Assembly: GCF_001672915.1 (NCBI RefSeq)
Contig: NZ_LZKR01000013.1
Coordinates: 1 to 64,000, forward strand
Source: Mycobacterium sp. 1245805.9
GTDB lineage: Bacteria > Actinomycetota > Actinomycetes > Mycobacteriales > Mycobacteriaceae
DNA: 64,000 bases
Direction: 5' to 3'
This document shows positions 7,212 to 16,548 of this stretch, piece after piece (the stretch's first letter is position 1; every line of letters begins with the position of its first letter). The notes beneath the pieces were generated by a model. The model ran no database searches. It was not told the origin of the DNA and saw nothing but the letters and a program-made list of their open reading frames with translations. The translations under genes and the position numbers were made by a program.

Positions 7212-9089
7212 CTACGCCCGGGTCATCGCGTAGTAGGCGCCGCGCCGCGCCAGCAGTTGGGTGTGGCTGCCCTGTTCGACGATGCGGCCGGACTGGACCA
7301 CCACGATGCGGTCGGCGTCGCGGATGGTCGAAAGGCGGTGCGCGATAATGAAACTCGTTCGGCCGCGGCGAAGCTCGCGCATGGCGCGCTGAACGAGGGC
7401 CTCGGTGCGCGTGTCCACCGAGCTGGTCGCCTCGTCCAGGATGAGCAGCCGTGGCCGGGCGAGGAATGCGCGGGCGATGGTGATGAGCTGGCGCTCGCCG
7501 GCGCTGATGTTGGTGCCGCCGCCGCTGACCGGGGTCTGGTAGCCGGCCGGCAGCGTGTGCACGAACCGGTCCACATACGCCGCCGTGGCGGCCTCGATCA
7601 CCTCGTCCTCGGTGGCGTCCGGGCGGCCGTAGGCGATGTTCTCCGCGATCGTCCCGTCGAACAGCCAGGTGTCCTGCAGCACCATGCCGATTCCGGATCG
7701 GAGCGACTGCCTGCTCACGGTGGTGATGTCGACCCCGTCGATGAGTATCCGGCCCGAGTCGACGTCGTAGAACCGCATCAGCAGGTTCACCATCGTGGTC
7801 TTGCCCGCCCCGGTCGGCCCGACGATCGCCACCGTGCTGCCCGGCTCGGCCAGCAGCGACAGGTCGTGGAGCACCGGCGCGCCCGGCCGGTAGGAGAAGT
7901 TCACCCGCTCGAACTCGACGCGGCCGCCGTTGGACGGCGGTAATGCCCGCTCCGGGTCCGGCGGCTCCTCGGGCTCGTCGAGCAGCTCGAACACCCGCTC
8001 CGCGCTGGCCACCCCCGATTGCAGGGTGTTGTACATCCCGGCCACCTGGCTCACCGGCGCGTTGAACTGCCGCAGGTATTGGACGAAGGCCTGGATGCTG
8101 CCCAGCGTGATCTGCCCGGTGGCCACCTGCAGGCCGCCGACGACGGCGACCGCAGCGTAGCCGACGTTGCCGATGAACCCCGTCGCCGGTGCCACCAGGC
8201 CGGAGAAGAACTGGGCGCCGAAGCTGGCCCGGTAGACCTCGTCGTTGAGGCGGCGGAACTGCTCGCGCGCCGCGGCCTGGTGGCCGAACGTCCGGACCAC
8301 CGTGAAGCCGCTGTAAGTCTCCTCGATGTGGGCGTTGAGGCGCCCGGTGCTTCGCCACTGGGCGACGAACAGGCGCTGCGAGCGCCGCGCGATCGCCCGC
8401 GTCGCCAGCAGCGAGATCGGTACGGCCAGCAGTGTGATGCCCGCCAGCAGCGGCGAGATCGACACCATCATCGCCAACACGGCCACCACCGTCAGGGCCG
8501 CCGTCAGCAATTGGCTGATCGTCATCGACAGCGACGACTGCACGTTGTCGATGTCGTTGGTGACCCGGCTCAGCACCTCGCCGCGTTGGCGGCCGTCGAA
8601 GTAGGACAGCGGCAGCCGGTGGATCTTGTCCTCGACGTCGGAGCGCAGCGCGACCATGGTGCGCTGCACGGTGACGTTGAGCAGCCGGACCTGCGCCCAA
8701 ATCAGCAGCGCGGAAACCACATACAGCGCCAGGGCCAGGGCCAGCGTTCGGGCCACCGCCGCGAAGTCCACGCCCCGGCCCGGCACCACGTTCATCCCGG
8801 ACAGCAGGTCGGCGAACGCGTTCTGGCCGCGGGCGCGGGCGGCGGCGACGGCCTGCGCCTTGCTGATCCCGGCCGGCAGTCCCCGCCCGATGACGCCGTT
8901 GAACAGCAGGTCGGTGGCGTGGCCCAGGATCCGCGGCACGACCACCCCGATCGCCGTGCCCGTGATGCCCAGCGCGATCACCGCGAGGCTCAGGCGCCGT
9001 TGCGGCGCAAGGCGTTTCACCAGCCGGGTCGCCGATGCCCAGAAGTCGTGGGAGCGCCCCGTCGCCGGCGCTACGGGCGCCACGGTCAT
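7212..9089 (-). CDS. ABC exporter half-transporter, canonical Walker B subunit (Rv1272c-like)
   Basis: 625 residues. The N-terminal half has six predicted membrane helices (about 30-330) of the type I exporter fold; the ATPase domain has Walker [10 protein letters not shown] (about 415-425) and Walker [11 protein letters not shown] with the catalytic Glu. Its signature is ISAGERQL rather than LSGGQ. The start overlaps the stop of the upstream gene by 4 bases (ATGA), so the two are co-translated and likely form a heterodimer. Probable cargo is a drug, lipid or peptide; the sequence does not say which. Order and content match Rv1273c-Rv1272c. Confidence 0.92.
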   Translation of the reverse strand: MTVAPVAPATGRSHDFWASATRLVKRLAPQRRLSLAVIALGITGTAIGVVVPRILGHATDLLFNGVIGRGLPAGISKAQAVAAARARGQNAFADLLSGMNVVPGRGVDFAAVARTLALALALYVVSALLIWAQVRLLNVTVQRTMVALRSDVEDKIHRLPLSYFDGRQRGEVLSRVTNDIDNVQSSLSMTISQLLTAALTVVAVLAMMVSISPLLAGITLLAVPISLLATRAIARRSQRLFVAQWRSTGRLNAHIEETYSGFTVVRTFGHQAAAREQFRRLNDEVYRASFGAQFFSGLVAPATGFIGNVGYAAVAVVGGLQVATGQITLGSIQAFVQYLRQFNAPVSQVAGMYNTLQSGVASAERVFELLDEPEEPPDPERALPPSNGGRVEFERVNFSYRPGAPVLHDLSLLAEPGSTVAIVGPTGAGKTTMVNLLMRFYDVDSGRILIDGVDITTVSRQSLRSGIGMVLQDTWLFDGTIAENIAYGRPDATEDEVIEAATAAYVDRFVHTLPAGYQTPVSGGGTNISAGERQLITIARAFLARPRLLILDEATSSVDTRTEALVQRAMRELRRGRTSFIIAHRLSTIRDADRIVVVQSGRIVEQGSHTQLLARRGAYYAMTRA

Positions 9090-10831
9090 TGCTCGCCCCC
9101 CACCGAAGCCCCCACGGACTGCGAGTCGGCGAATTCCGCGTAGGTGGCGCAGTCGGTCAGCAGCGATTCGTGCGTCCCCGCGCCCACCAGTTTCCCGCCG
9201 TCGACGACGATCACCTGGTCGGCCCGGGCCGCTGTCGAAACGCGTTGGGTGACAACGATTATCGTCGCCGAACCCGACACCTCGGCCAGCGACGCGCGCA
9301 CCCGCGCGTCGGTGTGCACGTCGAGCGCGGCGAAGGAGTCGTCGAACAGGTAGATCGCCGGGCGGCGGATGACGGCCCGCGCGATCGCCAGCCGCTGCCG
9401 CTGGCCACCGGAGAAGTTGATGCCGCCCTGCGCGACGCGCATGTGCAGGCCGTCATCGTGGGCCCGGACGAACCCGTCGGCGTCGGCTATCCGCAGCGCC
9501 TCCCACATCTCGTCGTCGGTGGCGTCCGGCTTGCCATAGCACAGGTTTTCGGCCACCGTGCCGGAGAAGAGGTAGCCACGCTGCGGCACCAGCCCGATCA
9601 CCGACCACAGCCGCTCGGTGTGGTAGTCGCGGACGTCGACCTCGTCGACCAGCACGGCGCCGGAGGTGACGTCGTAGAGCCGGCAGATCAGCGACACCAG
9701 CGTCGACTTGCCCGAACCGGTGCTGCCCACGATCGCGGTCGTCGTGCCGGGCCGCGCGGTGAACGAAATCTCTTGCAGTACTGGGCGATCGGCGCCGGGA
9801 TAGGTGAAGGTGGCGCCGTCCAACCGCACCACGCCGGTGATCCCGCCCGGCGGGACGCGCGGGTTGGGCGGGTCCTGCACGGCGGCGCGGGTGTCGAGCA
9901 CCTCGGTGATCCGTTCGGCGCACACCGCCGCGCGCGGCAGCACCACCAGCGTCATGGTGGCCATCAGCACCGCCATCAGGATCTGGGTGAAGTAGACCAG
10001 GAAGGCGGTCAGCGAGCCGACCTGCATCTGGCCCCGGTCGATCCGCAGGCCGCCGAACCAGATCAGTGCGACGCTGGACACGTTGATGGTCAGCGTGGTC
10101 AGCGGCAGCATCAGCGCCTGCAGATTGCCGGCGGAGAGCGCGGTGTGCGACAGCGCGGTGTTGGCGCGGGCGAACCGGTCGCGCTCGTAGCCCTCGCGGG
10201 CGAACGCCCGGACCACCCGGACGCCGGACAGCTGGTCACGCACCACACGGTTGATGCCGTCGATCAGGCCTTGCATCCGGCGCAGCAACGGCAGCATCCG
10301 CGACATGACGAAGTAGTTGGTCACCGCCATGACCGGGACGCTGACCAGCAGCAGCCACGCCAGCGCCGCCTCCTGGTGCAGGGCCATGACGATGCCGCCC
10401 ACGCACATGATCGGCGCGGTGATCAGCACCGTGCCGCCGATCTGGACCAGGTATTGGATCTGCCGCACGTCGTTGGTGCTGCGCGTCAACAGGGTTGGCG
10501 CGCCGAACCGGTCGGTCTCGTGCTCGGAGAAGGTGGTGACGTGTTCGAAGATCGCCTGGCGCAGGTCGCGGCCGAAGCCCATGCCCGCCCGCGAGCCGAC
10601 GTAGACGGCCCCGACCGCGCACAGCACCTGCAGCCCGGTGACCGAGAGCATCACCAGGCCGAGCCGGACGATGGTGGCGGTGTCGCCCTTGGCGACGCCC
10701 TCGTCGATGATCGCCGCGTTGACGGTGGGCAGGTACAGCGACGCCAGGGTGCTGGTCAGCTGGAGCACCAGCAGCACCGCAACCAGCCGCCGGTACGGCC
10801 GGATGTACTGGCGCAGCAGTGCCAGGAGCAT
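9086..10831 (-). CDS. ABC exporter half-transporter, degenerate-site subunit (Rv1273c-like)
   Basis: 581 residues from the ATG at 10831 ([15 protein letters not shown], the family start); an upstream start at 10870 adds 13 unlikely residues. Membrane domain about 1-310, then an ATPase domain with Walker [10 protein letters not shown] and signature FSGGQRQR. Walker B reads IYLFDDSF, with Asp where the catalytic Glu should be. With the partner's altered signature this predicts one degenerate and one active ATP site, as in TM287/288-type heterodimeric exporters. It is the first gene of the minus-strand pair, divergent from lprB. Confidence 0.92.
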   Translation of the reverse strand: MLLALLRQYIRPYRRLVAVLLVLQLTSTLASLYLPTVNAAIIDEGVAKGDTATIVRLGLVMLSVTGLQVLCAVGAVYVGSRAGMGFGRDLRQAIFEHVTTFSEHETDRFGAPTLLTRSTNDVRQIQYLVQIGGTVLITAPIMCVGGIVMALHQEAALAWLLLVSVPVMAVTNYFVMSRMLPLLRRMQGLIDGINRVVRDQLSGVRVVRAFAREGYERDRFARANTALSHTALSAGNLQALMLPLTTLTINVSSVALIWFGGLRIDRGQMQVGSLTAFLVYFTQILMAVLMATMTLVVLPRAAVCAERITEVLDTRAAVQDPPNPRVPPGGITGVVRLDGATFTYPGADRPVLQEISFTARPGTTTAIVGSTGSGKSTLVSLICRLYDVTSGAVLVDEVDVRDYHTERLWSVIGLVPQRGYLFSGTVAENLCYGKPDATDDEMWEALRIADADGFVRAHDDGLHMRVAQGGINFSGGQRQRLAIARAVIRRPAIYLFDDSFAALDVHTDARVRASLAEVSGSATIIVVTQRVSTAARADQVIVVDGGKLVGAGTHESLLTDCATYAEFADSQSVGASVGGEQ

Positions 10832-10941
10832 CTGGTAACTCTCGCATACGGCGCGTCCCGCGCTGGTCAACGCGGGGCCGAAATGCCTGCTCAGGCGCGG
10901 CGTCAGCGGTTGGCCGCCGCGCTCCCGCTACAGTGCATCGT

Positions 10942-11508
10942 GTGACGAGCACTAGGCGAGGCGCGAGGGCGCTGGCTCTCGTGGCGGCGGCCTTGGCGAT
11001 TCTGATCCCGACGCTTGCGGGATGCTCGGGTTCCGGCGACAACAAACCGGGAGCGACGGCATCGTCGACGCCGGGCAACGGGGAGGGCCACCACGGGCCG
11101 ATGTTCCCGCAATGCGGCGGCATCAACGATCAGACCGTGTCGGAGCTGACGAAGGTTACCGGGCTGGTGAACACCGCCCGGAACTCGGTCGGCTGCCAGT
11201 GGCTTGCGGGCGGCGGGATTCTCGGTCCGCACTTCTCCTTTTCCTGGTATCGAGGCAGCCCGATCGGGCGCGAACGTAAGACCGAGGAGCTGTCGCGCGC
11301 CAGCGTCGAGGACATCAACATCAACGGCCACGGCGGCTTCATCGCGGTCGGCAACGAGCCCAACCTGGGCGACTCGCTCTGCGAGGTGGGCATCCAGTTC
11401 CAGGACGACTTCATCGAATGGTCGGTCAGCTTCAGCCAGAAGCCGTTCCCGCCGCCGTGCGACATCGCCAAGGAACTGGCCCGTCAGTCGATTGCGAACT
11501 CCAAATGA
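10942..11508 (+). CDS. lprB: lipoprotein LprB
   Basis: 188 residues from the GTG at 10942. A lipobox LAGC puts the lipidated cysteine at residue 28. The mature protein begins with a low-complexity Gly/Ser/Thr/Pro region, then the conserved body (FPQCGGINDQTV, SVGCQWLAGGGILGPHFSF). It matches M. tuberculosis LprB nearly throughout. It belongs to the DUF3558 group of mycobacterial lipoproteins found next to lprC; function unknown, anchored on the outer face of the plasma membrane. Its stop overlaps the lprC start (ATGA), indicating translational coupling. Confidence 0.93.
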   Translation: MTSTRRGARALALVAAALAILIPTLAGCSGSGDNKPGATASSTPGNGEGHHGPMFPQCGGINDQTVSELTKVTGLVNTARNSVGCQWLAGGGILGPHFSFSWYRGSPIGRERKTEELSRASVEDININGHGGFIAVGNEPNLGDSLCEVGIQFQDDFIEWSVSFSQKPFPPPCDIAKELARQSIANSK

Positions 11509-12050
11509 GGCGGCGGACCGTTCGCGCCTGCGTCGCCGTGTTGTTCGCCGCGGTGTTGGTGTTGACCGGATGTTCGAGGTCCATCGGGGGTAACGCCATC
11601 AAGGCGGGCGGCAACCCCCCGCGCAACAACAACTCTCAGCAGCAGTACCCGAACCTGCTCAAGGAGTGCGAGGTGTTGACCAGCGACATCCTGGCCAAGA
11701 CCGTCGGCGCCGATCCGCTCGACATTCAAAGCACGTTCGTCGGGGCCATCTGCCGGTGGCAGGCGGCCAACCCGGCCGGCCTGATCGACATCACCCGGTT
11801 CTGGTTCGAGCAGGGCAGCCTGGGCGAAGAGCGCAAGGTCGCCGACTTCCTCAAGTACAAGGTCGAGAACCGTTCGATCGCGGGCATCGAGTCGATCGTG
11901 ATGCGCCCGGACGACCCGAACGGCGCCTGCGGCGTGGCGAGCAACGCGGCCGGGGTGGTCGGCTGGTGGGTCAACCCCCAGGCGCCCGGTATTGACGCCT
12001 GCGGGCAGGCGCTCAAGCTGATGGAGCTGACGCTGTCCACCAACAGCTAG
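11505..12050 (+). CDS. lprC: lipoprotein LprC
   Basis: 181 residues from the ATG at 11505. Short signal peptide with lipobox LTGC, lipidated Cys23. The mature region has the DUF3558-like body (YPNLLKECEVLTSDILAKTVGAD; GAICRWQAANPAGLIDI) and aligns along its length with M. tuberculosis LprC. It is translated from the same message as lprB. Its stop touches the stop of the convergent sixA-like gene, with no room for a terminator between them. Confidence 0.93.
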   Translation: MRRRTVRACVAVLFAAVLVLTGCSRSIGGNAIKAGGNPPRNNNSQQQYPNLLKECEVLTSDILAKTVGADPLDIQSTFVGAICRWQAANPAGLIDITRFWFEQGSLGEERKVADFLKYKVENRSIAGIESIVMRPDDPNGACGVASNAAGVVGWWVNPQAPGIDACGQALKLMELTLSTNS

Positions 12051-12559
12051 CGCGGCACTTCGAAACCGGTCAGCGCGGCCCGGCCCGGCTCGAGTCCCTT
12101 CCAGCCGCCCGGCACCGCCAGCACCGCGATCGCCGACGTCGGGAATTTCGTCGAAATGCGTTCCAGCACAGCGATATCCGTGCCTTGGTCGCCGGGCTCG
12201 TCGGCCAGAATGATCGCCAGCCCCGACATCGTCGGCTCGTGACCGATGACCAGCAGCGTGCCGACGTCGACGCCCGTCTCGTTGATCTCGGCGATCATCG
12301 TCCCCGGGGTGGCGCCGTACAGCCGCTCGCTGTAGCGCACCGGGGCGTCGATCCCGGTCCTGTCCAGCGTCTGCCGGGCGCGCGTCGCGGTGGAGCACAG
12401 CACGGCGTCGACGGCGGGCGCGCTGGCGCGCAACCACTCCCCGGCCAGCCCCGCCTCCCGGATGCCGCGCGGCGCCAGCGGCCGGTCATGGTCCGGGACT
12501 CCCTCCGGGTAGTCGGATTTCGCGTGCCGCATCAACAGCAGGGTCCGCCGTTCGCTCAC
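12047..12559 (-). CDS. SixA-like histidine phosphatase
   Basis: 170 residues of the histidine phosphatase superfamily: RHAKS at 11-15 carries the phospho-accepting His, followed by CSTATRARQT and GHEPTMS with the second catalytic His. Short family members of this kind include E. coli SixA, which removes phosphate from phosphohistidine proteins; the equivalent M. tuberculosis gene is Rv1276c. The physiological substrate is unknown. It converges with lprC with a 4-base overlap of coding ends. Confidence 0.88.
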   Translation of the reverse strand: MSERRTLLLMRHAKSDYPEGVPDHDRPLAPRGIREAGLAGEWLRASAPAVDAVLCSTATRARQTLDRTGIDAPVRYSERLYGATPGTMIAEINETGVDVGTLLVIGHEPTMSGLAIILADEPGDQGTDIAVLERISTKFPTSAIAVLAVPGGWKGLEPGRAALTGFEVPR

Positions 12560-12600
12560 GGGCTCACGCTACGCCGCGTCGTCCGATACCGCGACGAAGT

Positions 12601-12783
12601 TCAGTCCTCATACGGGACGAAGTCGGCCTTGCTGACGCCGCAGACCGGGCAGACCCAGTCGTCGGGGATATCGTCGAAGGCGGTGCCGGGGGCGATCCCG
12701 CTGTCCGGGTCGCCGTCGGCGGGGTCGTAGATCATTCCGCAGCGTTCGCAGATCCACAGTTGGGTGGTGGCAGCGGCGTTCAT
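12601..12783 (-). CDS. rubA: rubredoxin
   Basis: 60 residues from the ATG at 12783 (GAAGGA 7 bases upstream; five in-frame codons further upstream are unlikely). Two CxxC knuckles (CERC and CPVC) with the typical Y-D-P-A-D and DDWVCPVC surroundings bind one iron. It passes single electrons to a membrane oxygenase. The adjacent upstream gene is a three-histidine-box membrane desaturase on the same strand, 37 bases away, the expected partner. Confidence 0.94.
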   Translation of the reverse strand: MNAAATTQLWICERCGMIYDPADGDPDSGIAPGTAFDDIPDDWVCPVCGVSKADFVPYED

Positions 12784-12820
12784 GAGTGTGTCCTTCAAAC
12801 GTGGGGCGGGGCGGTGGGTT

Positions 12821-13897
12821 TCAGGGTTCGATCGACGCGGTGACAGGGCCGAATCGGTTCGCTCGCCGGAACGTCTCGAAGTCGTTGAATCGGACGCCGT
12901 TGTCGCGCAGCACCTTCTGGCAGTCGCGCTTGATCAGCTCGCGCAGGTAGAAGGGGTCGCGCACCAGGAAGTGGTGGATCGCATGCGTTTCACCGAAGTT
13001 GAAGCACAACGCGTGGAATGGCTTGAGCCACAGCGCATTCCAGATCTGCGTCTGCTGCAGTACGTTGTGCGGTTCGACGTCGCCGTAGTAGTGCATGTTC
13101 GAGCTCACGAAGTGCAGGCAGAACGTGCGGATCATGTTGGGCGCCAGGATCGTGACCGCGAGGAAGTAGAGCGCGCTCTGGCCAGGGAGGTGGGTCGGCC
13201 CTACGAACGCCTGGTACAGCCACAGGACGATGACCAGGTGCCACAGTCCGTAGTGGAAAAGCCCGAGTGGGAAGTACGCCAACCGGTTGATGTTCGCGAG
13301 GTGACGCGCTTCCTCCGGCGTCCGGGCCTCGTGTTCGATATAGGTCTCCACCAGGTGGCGGATCCGGAATGGCTTGGTGAATATGCCGAGCATCGAATCG
13401 AGGAGCGAGACCGTCCGGTGGGGACCCCAGCCCTGGCCGTTGGTGATGGCGCGCTCCTCGAGATCGGAGTCGGTGCCGGAAACCTGGTGGTGGTGCAGGT
13501 GCAGCCGGCGGCGCACCCAAGGGTTGATGGTGCTGGGCCGGAAGAACCAGACCCCGAACATCATCGCGTTGTGGATCACGCGGTTGTTCCGGTAGTACAT
13601 CGAGTGGATCAGGTCGTGCTCGATCTCATGCAGGATCGACAGCCAGAAGGCCGTCAACAGAATGGTTGCCCACCAGGGCACGACGCCCGTGGCGTAGAGA
13701 ACGGCGTCGCCGAGGATGCCGGCGATGCCGATCAGGAACAAGGCGAGGCCGATTTGGTCCTGGTGCGCGGCAAGCCACGGGTGCCGTGCCCGCCACTCGT
13801 TGCCGATGTCGATCAGCGCACCGCGGATGTGGGCGATCTTGTCCCTGTCGTCGGCAGCGAGGCTGCGTTCGCCAGGAAGCCTGGTTGCGATTCTCAT
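12821..13897 (-). CDS. membrane di-iron fatty acid desaturase/hydroxylase family protein
   Basis: 358 residues. Several hydrophobic helices plus three histidine clusters: [14 protein letters not shown] and HAIHH, the ligand pattern of the membrane di-iron desaturase/alkane hydroxylase superfamily (PF00487-like). The lack of the AlkB-specific signature argues against a classical alkane hydroxylase. Clustering with rubredoxin suggests rubredoxin supplies electrons. The divergent PucR-type regulator 79 bases away probably controls it. Substrate unknown. There is no counterpart at this place in the M. tuberculosis gene order, so the block 12.6-16.4 kb looks inserted. Confidence 0.86.
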   Translation of the reverse strand: MRIATRLPGERSLAADDRDKIAHIRGALIDIGNEWRARHPWLAAHQDQIGLALFLIGIAGILGDAVLYATGVVPWWATILLTAFWLSILHEIEHDLIHSMYYRNNRVIHNAMMFGVWFFRPSTINPWVRRRLHLHHHQVSGTDSDLEERAITNGQGWGPHRTVSLLDSMLGIFTKPFRIRHLVETYIEHEARTPEEARHLANINRLAYFPLGLFHYGLWHLVIVLWLYQAFVGPTHLPGQSALYFLAVTILAPNMIRTFCLHFVSSNMHYYGDVEPHNVLQQTQIWNALWLKPFHALCFNFGETHAIHHFLVRDPFYLRELIKRDCQKVLRDNGVRFNDFETFRRANRFGPVTASIEP

Positions 13898-13930
13898 CGT
13901 TCCTCCTTCTGGATATATCGCTAATCAAAG

Positions 13931-13951
13931 TGTTCCTGGATTTGAAGAACA
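13931..13951. promoter_or_regulatory. candidate operator between desaturase and PucR genes
   Basis: TGTTC at 13931-13935 and GAACA at 13947-13951 form an inverted repeat with an 11-base spacer, in the 79-bp divergent region. A PucR-type regulator site is the natural guess; only the arms are conserved, so this is tentative. Confidence 0.35.
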
Positions 13952-13976
13952 GTCGCTTGGCCAGCTGGAGTGAATT

Positions 13977-15179
13977 TTGAGCTTGATTCATACTCAGAGT
14001 GTGAATTCTGGTCAGCACCCCGAGCCTCTGGTCCCGGCTCCCATCGCCGACGCTCTCTACGTCGAACTGGCCGCGACGACCGACGACATCGTCAACGCGG
14101 TGGCGACGCAGTTTCCGGCTTTTGCCGAAGCGTTCCAGAGCGAGATGGGCCAGGCGGGCATAACGGCGGTCAACACCATGCTGGCGGGCTTCTTAGCCAC
14201 TACGTGCGGACCCAGGCCCGATCGGCAGCCTGTCGACATCGCGGCCGTGCATCAGGCCGCGTTCGCCCTCGGCCGCTACCAAGCGAATGTCGGGCGGTCG
14301 ATCGACCCGATCAATGCAGCCTTCCGGCTCGGAGCGCGCATCGCCTGGCGGCACTGGAGCACCGTCGCGCAGGCCCACGACATGAGCACCGCCGGCATCG
14401 TGCGCTTCGCCGAACTCCACTTCGATTACCTCGACGACCTCGCCGACGCGTGCGTCAGCGGTCACGCCAACGAGCTGGCCACGGCGAGCAGGCGCCGCCA
14501 GCGCCAACTGGAAAAACTGACCGAACAACTCCTGCTCGGCGCCGCGAGCGACGAGATTCTCGAGACCGTCCGGTTGGCAGGCTGGCAGTCACCCGACGCC
14601 ATGATCGCGATCGTCCTTCCTCGCGCCGATGCGCACAATGTCGTTCCGCTGCTTGATAATCAGACTCTGCGTGCTAGCGGAGATCTGCTGCCCGGCCCCG
14701 CGCATTCGGGCCTCACCGTGTTGTTGGTGCCGCTGACTGCCGCAGCGCCCCGTGCCGCTCTGATCCAACGGCTGGCCGGCATCCAGGCGGCCATCGGGCC
14801 TGAACAACCGTGGCTCGATGTCAAGTACTCCGCGGAGCTTGCGGCGCGCGCGTGGAAATGCTGCAAGCCTGAATCCTGGCCTATCGATACCGATCGGTCG
14901 TTGGCGGCGTTGGTAATTCATGCGGATCTGCCGACCCGGGAGCGCCAGCGCGCGGCGGCGCTCGCGCCGTTCGATCACTTGCGGGCCGACGCGCGGGCAC
15001 GGTACGAGGAGACGTTGCGGGCGTGGCTCTTGCACCAGGGCCGTCGGGAGGATGTGGCGCGTCACTTGGTGCTGCACCCGCAGACCGTGCGGTACCGCAT
15101 GGACCGGATTCGTGAAATCCTGGGCGACGGCTTGAGCGATCCGAACCGAGTGCTCGACTTCGTGATCGCCCTCGCGTGA
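13977..15179 (+). CDS. PucR-family transcriptional regulator
   Basis: 400 residues starting at a TTG (13977) with GGAG 6 bases upstream; a GTG at 14001 is possible. The C-terminal helix-turn-helix is typical of the PucR/CdaR group (RHLVLHPQTVRYRMDRIREI). The N-terminal two-thirds is helical and contains no recognised ligand domain. It is divergent from the desaturase-rubredoxin pair and so is likely its regulator, perhaps responding to a lipid or hydrocarbon. Direction of regulation cannot be told. Confidence 0.85.
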   Translation: MSLIHTQSVNSGQHPEPLVPAPIADALYVELAATTDDIVNAVATQFPAFAEAFQSEMGQAGITAVNTMLAGFLATTCGPRPDRQPVDIAAVHQAAFALGRYQANVGRSIDPINAAFRLGARIAWRHWSTVAQAHDMSTAGIVRFAELHFDYLDDLADACVSGHANELATASRRRQRQLEKLTEQLLLGAASDEILETVRLAGWQSPDAMIAIVLPRADAHNVVPLLDNQTLRASGDLLPGPAHSGLTVLLVPLTAAAPRAALIQRLAGIQAAIGPEQPWLDVKYSAELAARAWKCCKPESWPIDTDRSLAALVIHADLPTRERQRAAALAPFDHLRADARARYEETLRAWLLHQGRREDVARHLVLHPQTVRYRMDRIREILGDGLSDPNRVLDFVIALA

Positions 15180-15231
15180 TGTCATGGCATGAAACCAGGG
15201 ATTTGCAGCCTGACCGCGTTGTGCTGTCCGC

Positions 15232-15660
15232 TCAGCCGCGGGGTCGCCAGCCGAGCTGGAGCAACAATCCGAGGTCGTCGCGCACGGCGCGGTGACGCGC
15301 GATCTGGCCGCCCGCGATCGTGAAGATATGCACCTGCTTTTGGTTGATCAGCCTGCCGGTGGCCTCGATGCCATTGAATGGGCCGGTGTGCTTACCCGTC
15401 ATGACGGCCGCCACCATCACCAGGCCGCCCTCGGCAACACTTTCGCCCACTTCGAAATTCAGCTCGGAAAACGCGTCGCGCAGCCAACGGCTGGTTGCCA
15501 GGAATCCCGCGGGCCCACGCAGTTGTCGTTCGACATCTTCGGGGTCGTCGTCGGCTTCCTCATTCCGGTAGCCGGAAGCAATGATTCGCTGAGCCAGGCC
15601 CGCATCGCCATTCTCGATCAACCGGAAGGACTCGAGCGCAACGGCTTTCGGATTCGTCAT
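15232..15660 (-). CDS. SnoaL-like / ester cyclase family protein
   Basis: 142 residues from the ATG at 15660 (a GTG two codons earlier is also possible). Fold signature of the SnoaL-like NTF2 superfamily: N-terminal helix ALESFRLIENGD, GPAGFLATSRWLRDAF, and the C-terminal strands GGQIARHRAVRDDLGLLLQLG. Such proteins act as cyclases, isomerases or simple ligand binders. It is immediately downstream (10 bases) of the AraC-type gene on the same strand and probably co-transcribed with it. Function not predictable. Confidence 0.8.
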   Translation of the reverse strand: MTNPKAVALESFRLIENGDAGLAQRIIASGYRNEEADDDPEDVERQLRGPAGFLATSRWLRDAFSELNFEVGESVAEGGLVMVAAVMTGKHTGPFNGIEATGRLINQKQVHIFTIAGGQIARHRAVRDDLGLLLQLGWRPRG

Positions 15661-15669
15661 CCGCACAGG

Positions 15670-16434
15670 CTACGGCCGCTGACGCGGGGTGGTATTGGAT
15701 GAAACGGACATCCCACCGCACAGCGCGGCCGGAGACATCCCGGCCAGCGCGCGGCATTCGTTGATCATGTGTGGCTGGTCCGCGTAGTTGGCCTCGACCG
15801 CCAACTCGGCCCATCGGCGTCCCGCACCGTGGCTTCGAATCAGAAGCAGCAATCGCTGGAAACGAAGTATCCGGCTCAACCGTTTGGGGCCGAAGCCCAC
15901 TGCGGCCTCGAACCGGCGGCGCAGTTGCCTTTCGCTGAGGCCGACGGCATCGGCCAAGCCGGACACCGGCCGGTCCGGACGCTGCCGAAGCATGCCGACG
16001 GCCCCGGTCACCGCCGTGTCGAGTGCGGGCTCGGCGCGGTGCCAATGGTCGGTCAGCAACCGCTGCAGCGCCGCCACCCGCCGCGCGGGAGTCGTTGCGG
16101 TCAACACCGTTTCGGCCAGCCGGTGGGGGTCGACACCGAATACCGAATCGACCGGCACGTGGTGGTCGCACAACTCGTCGACCGGCCGCCCGACGACCGC
16201 CGCCGCCGCACCCGTCCGCAAGCGCAGTCCCACGTACCCGCATCCCCGGTCGGCGTGCAGGTCATAGAACGTGGTGGCGGGGCCCGCGATCACGACCTCG
16301 CCCGCCGAGCTCACGAACAGGTCGACGCACCCGTCCGGTATCACCCGCAACGCTCCCGTCGGGGAACCTGACCGCACCCACCCGCACTCCACCAGCGGGG
16401 CGAGCCGTCGGTCGGGGCGAAACTCCTGGTACAC
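15670..16434 (-). CDS. AraC-family transcriptional regulator
   Basis: 254 residues from the GTG at 16434 (VYQEFRPDRRLAPLVECGW); the open frame extends to 16902 but that part is antisense of the SbcD-like gene. The N-terminal sensor region has IPDGCVDLF and GLRLRTGAAAAVVG, as in DUF6597-containing AraC proteins. The C-terminal double helix-turn-helix includes GLSERQLRRRFEAAVGFGPK and ANYADQPHMINECRALAGMSP. Likely co-transcribed with the SnoaL-like gene. It is divergent from the SbcD-like gene across about 114 bp. Confidence 0.88.
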   Translation of the reverse strand: MYQEFRPDRRLAPLVECGWVRSGSPTGALRVIPDGCVDLFVSSAGEVVIAGPATTFYDLHADRGCGYVGLRLRTGAAAAVVGRPVDELCDHHVPVDSVFGVDPHRLAETVLTATTPARRVAALQRLLTDHWHRAEPALDTAVTGAVGMLRQRPDRPVSGLADAVGLSERQLRRRFEAAVGFGPKRLSRILRFQRLLLLIRSHGAGRRWAELAVEANYADQPHMINECRALAGMSPAALCGGMSVSSNTTPRQRP

Positions 16435-16548
16435 GCGATCACAATATTCGGGCTGCCGGGCATGCCGGTCCGCATCCCCGGACTTGTCGGCATTCAGACC
16501 TAGACTTCGCGGTGCCCTGATAGCCACGACTCGGAAGGAGCCCGCCGG

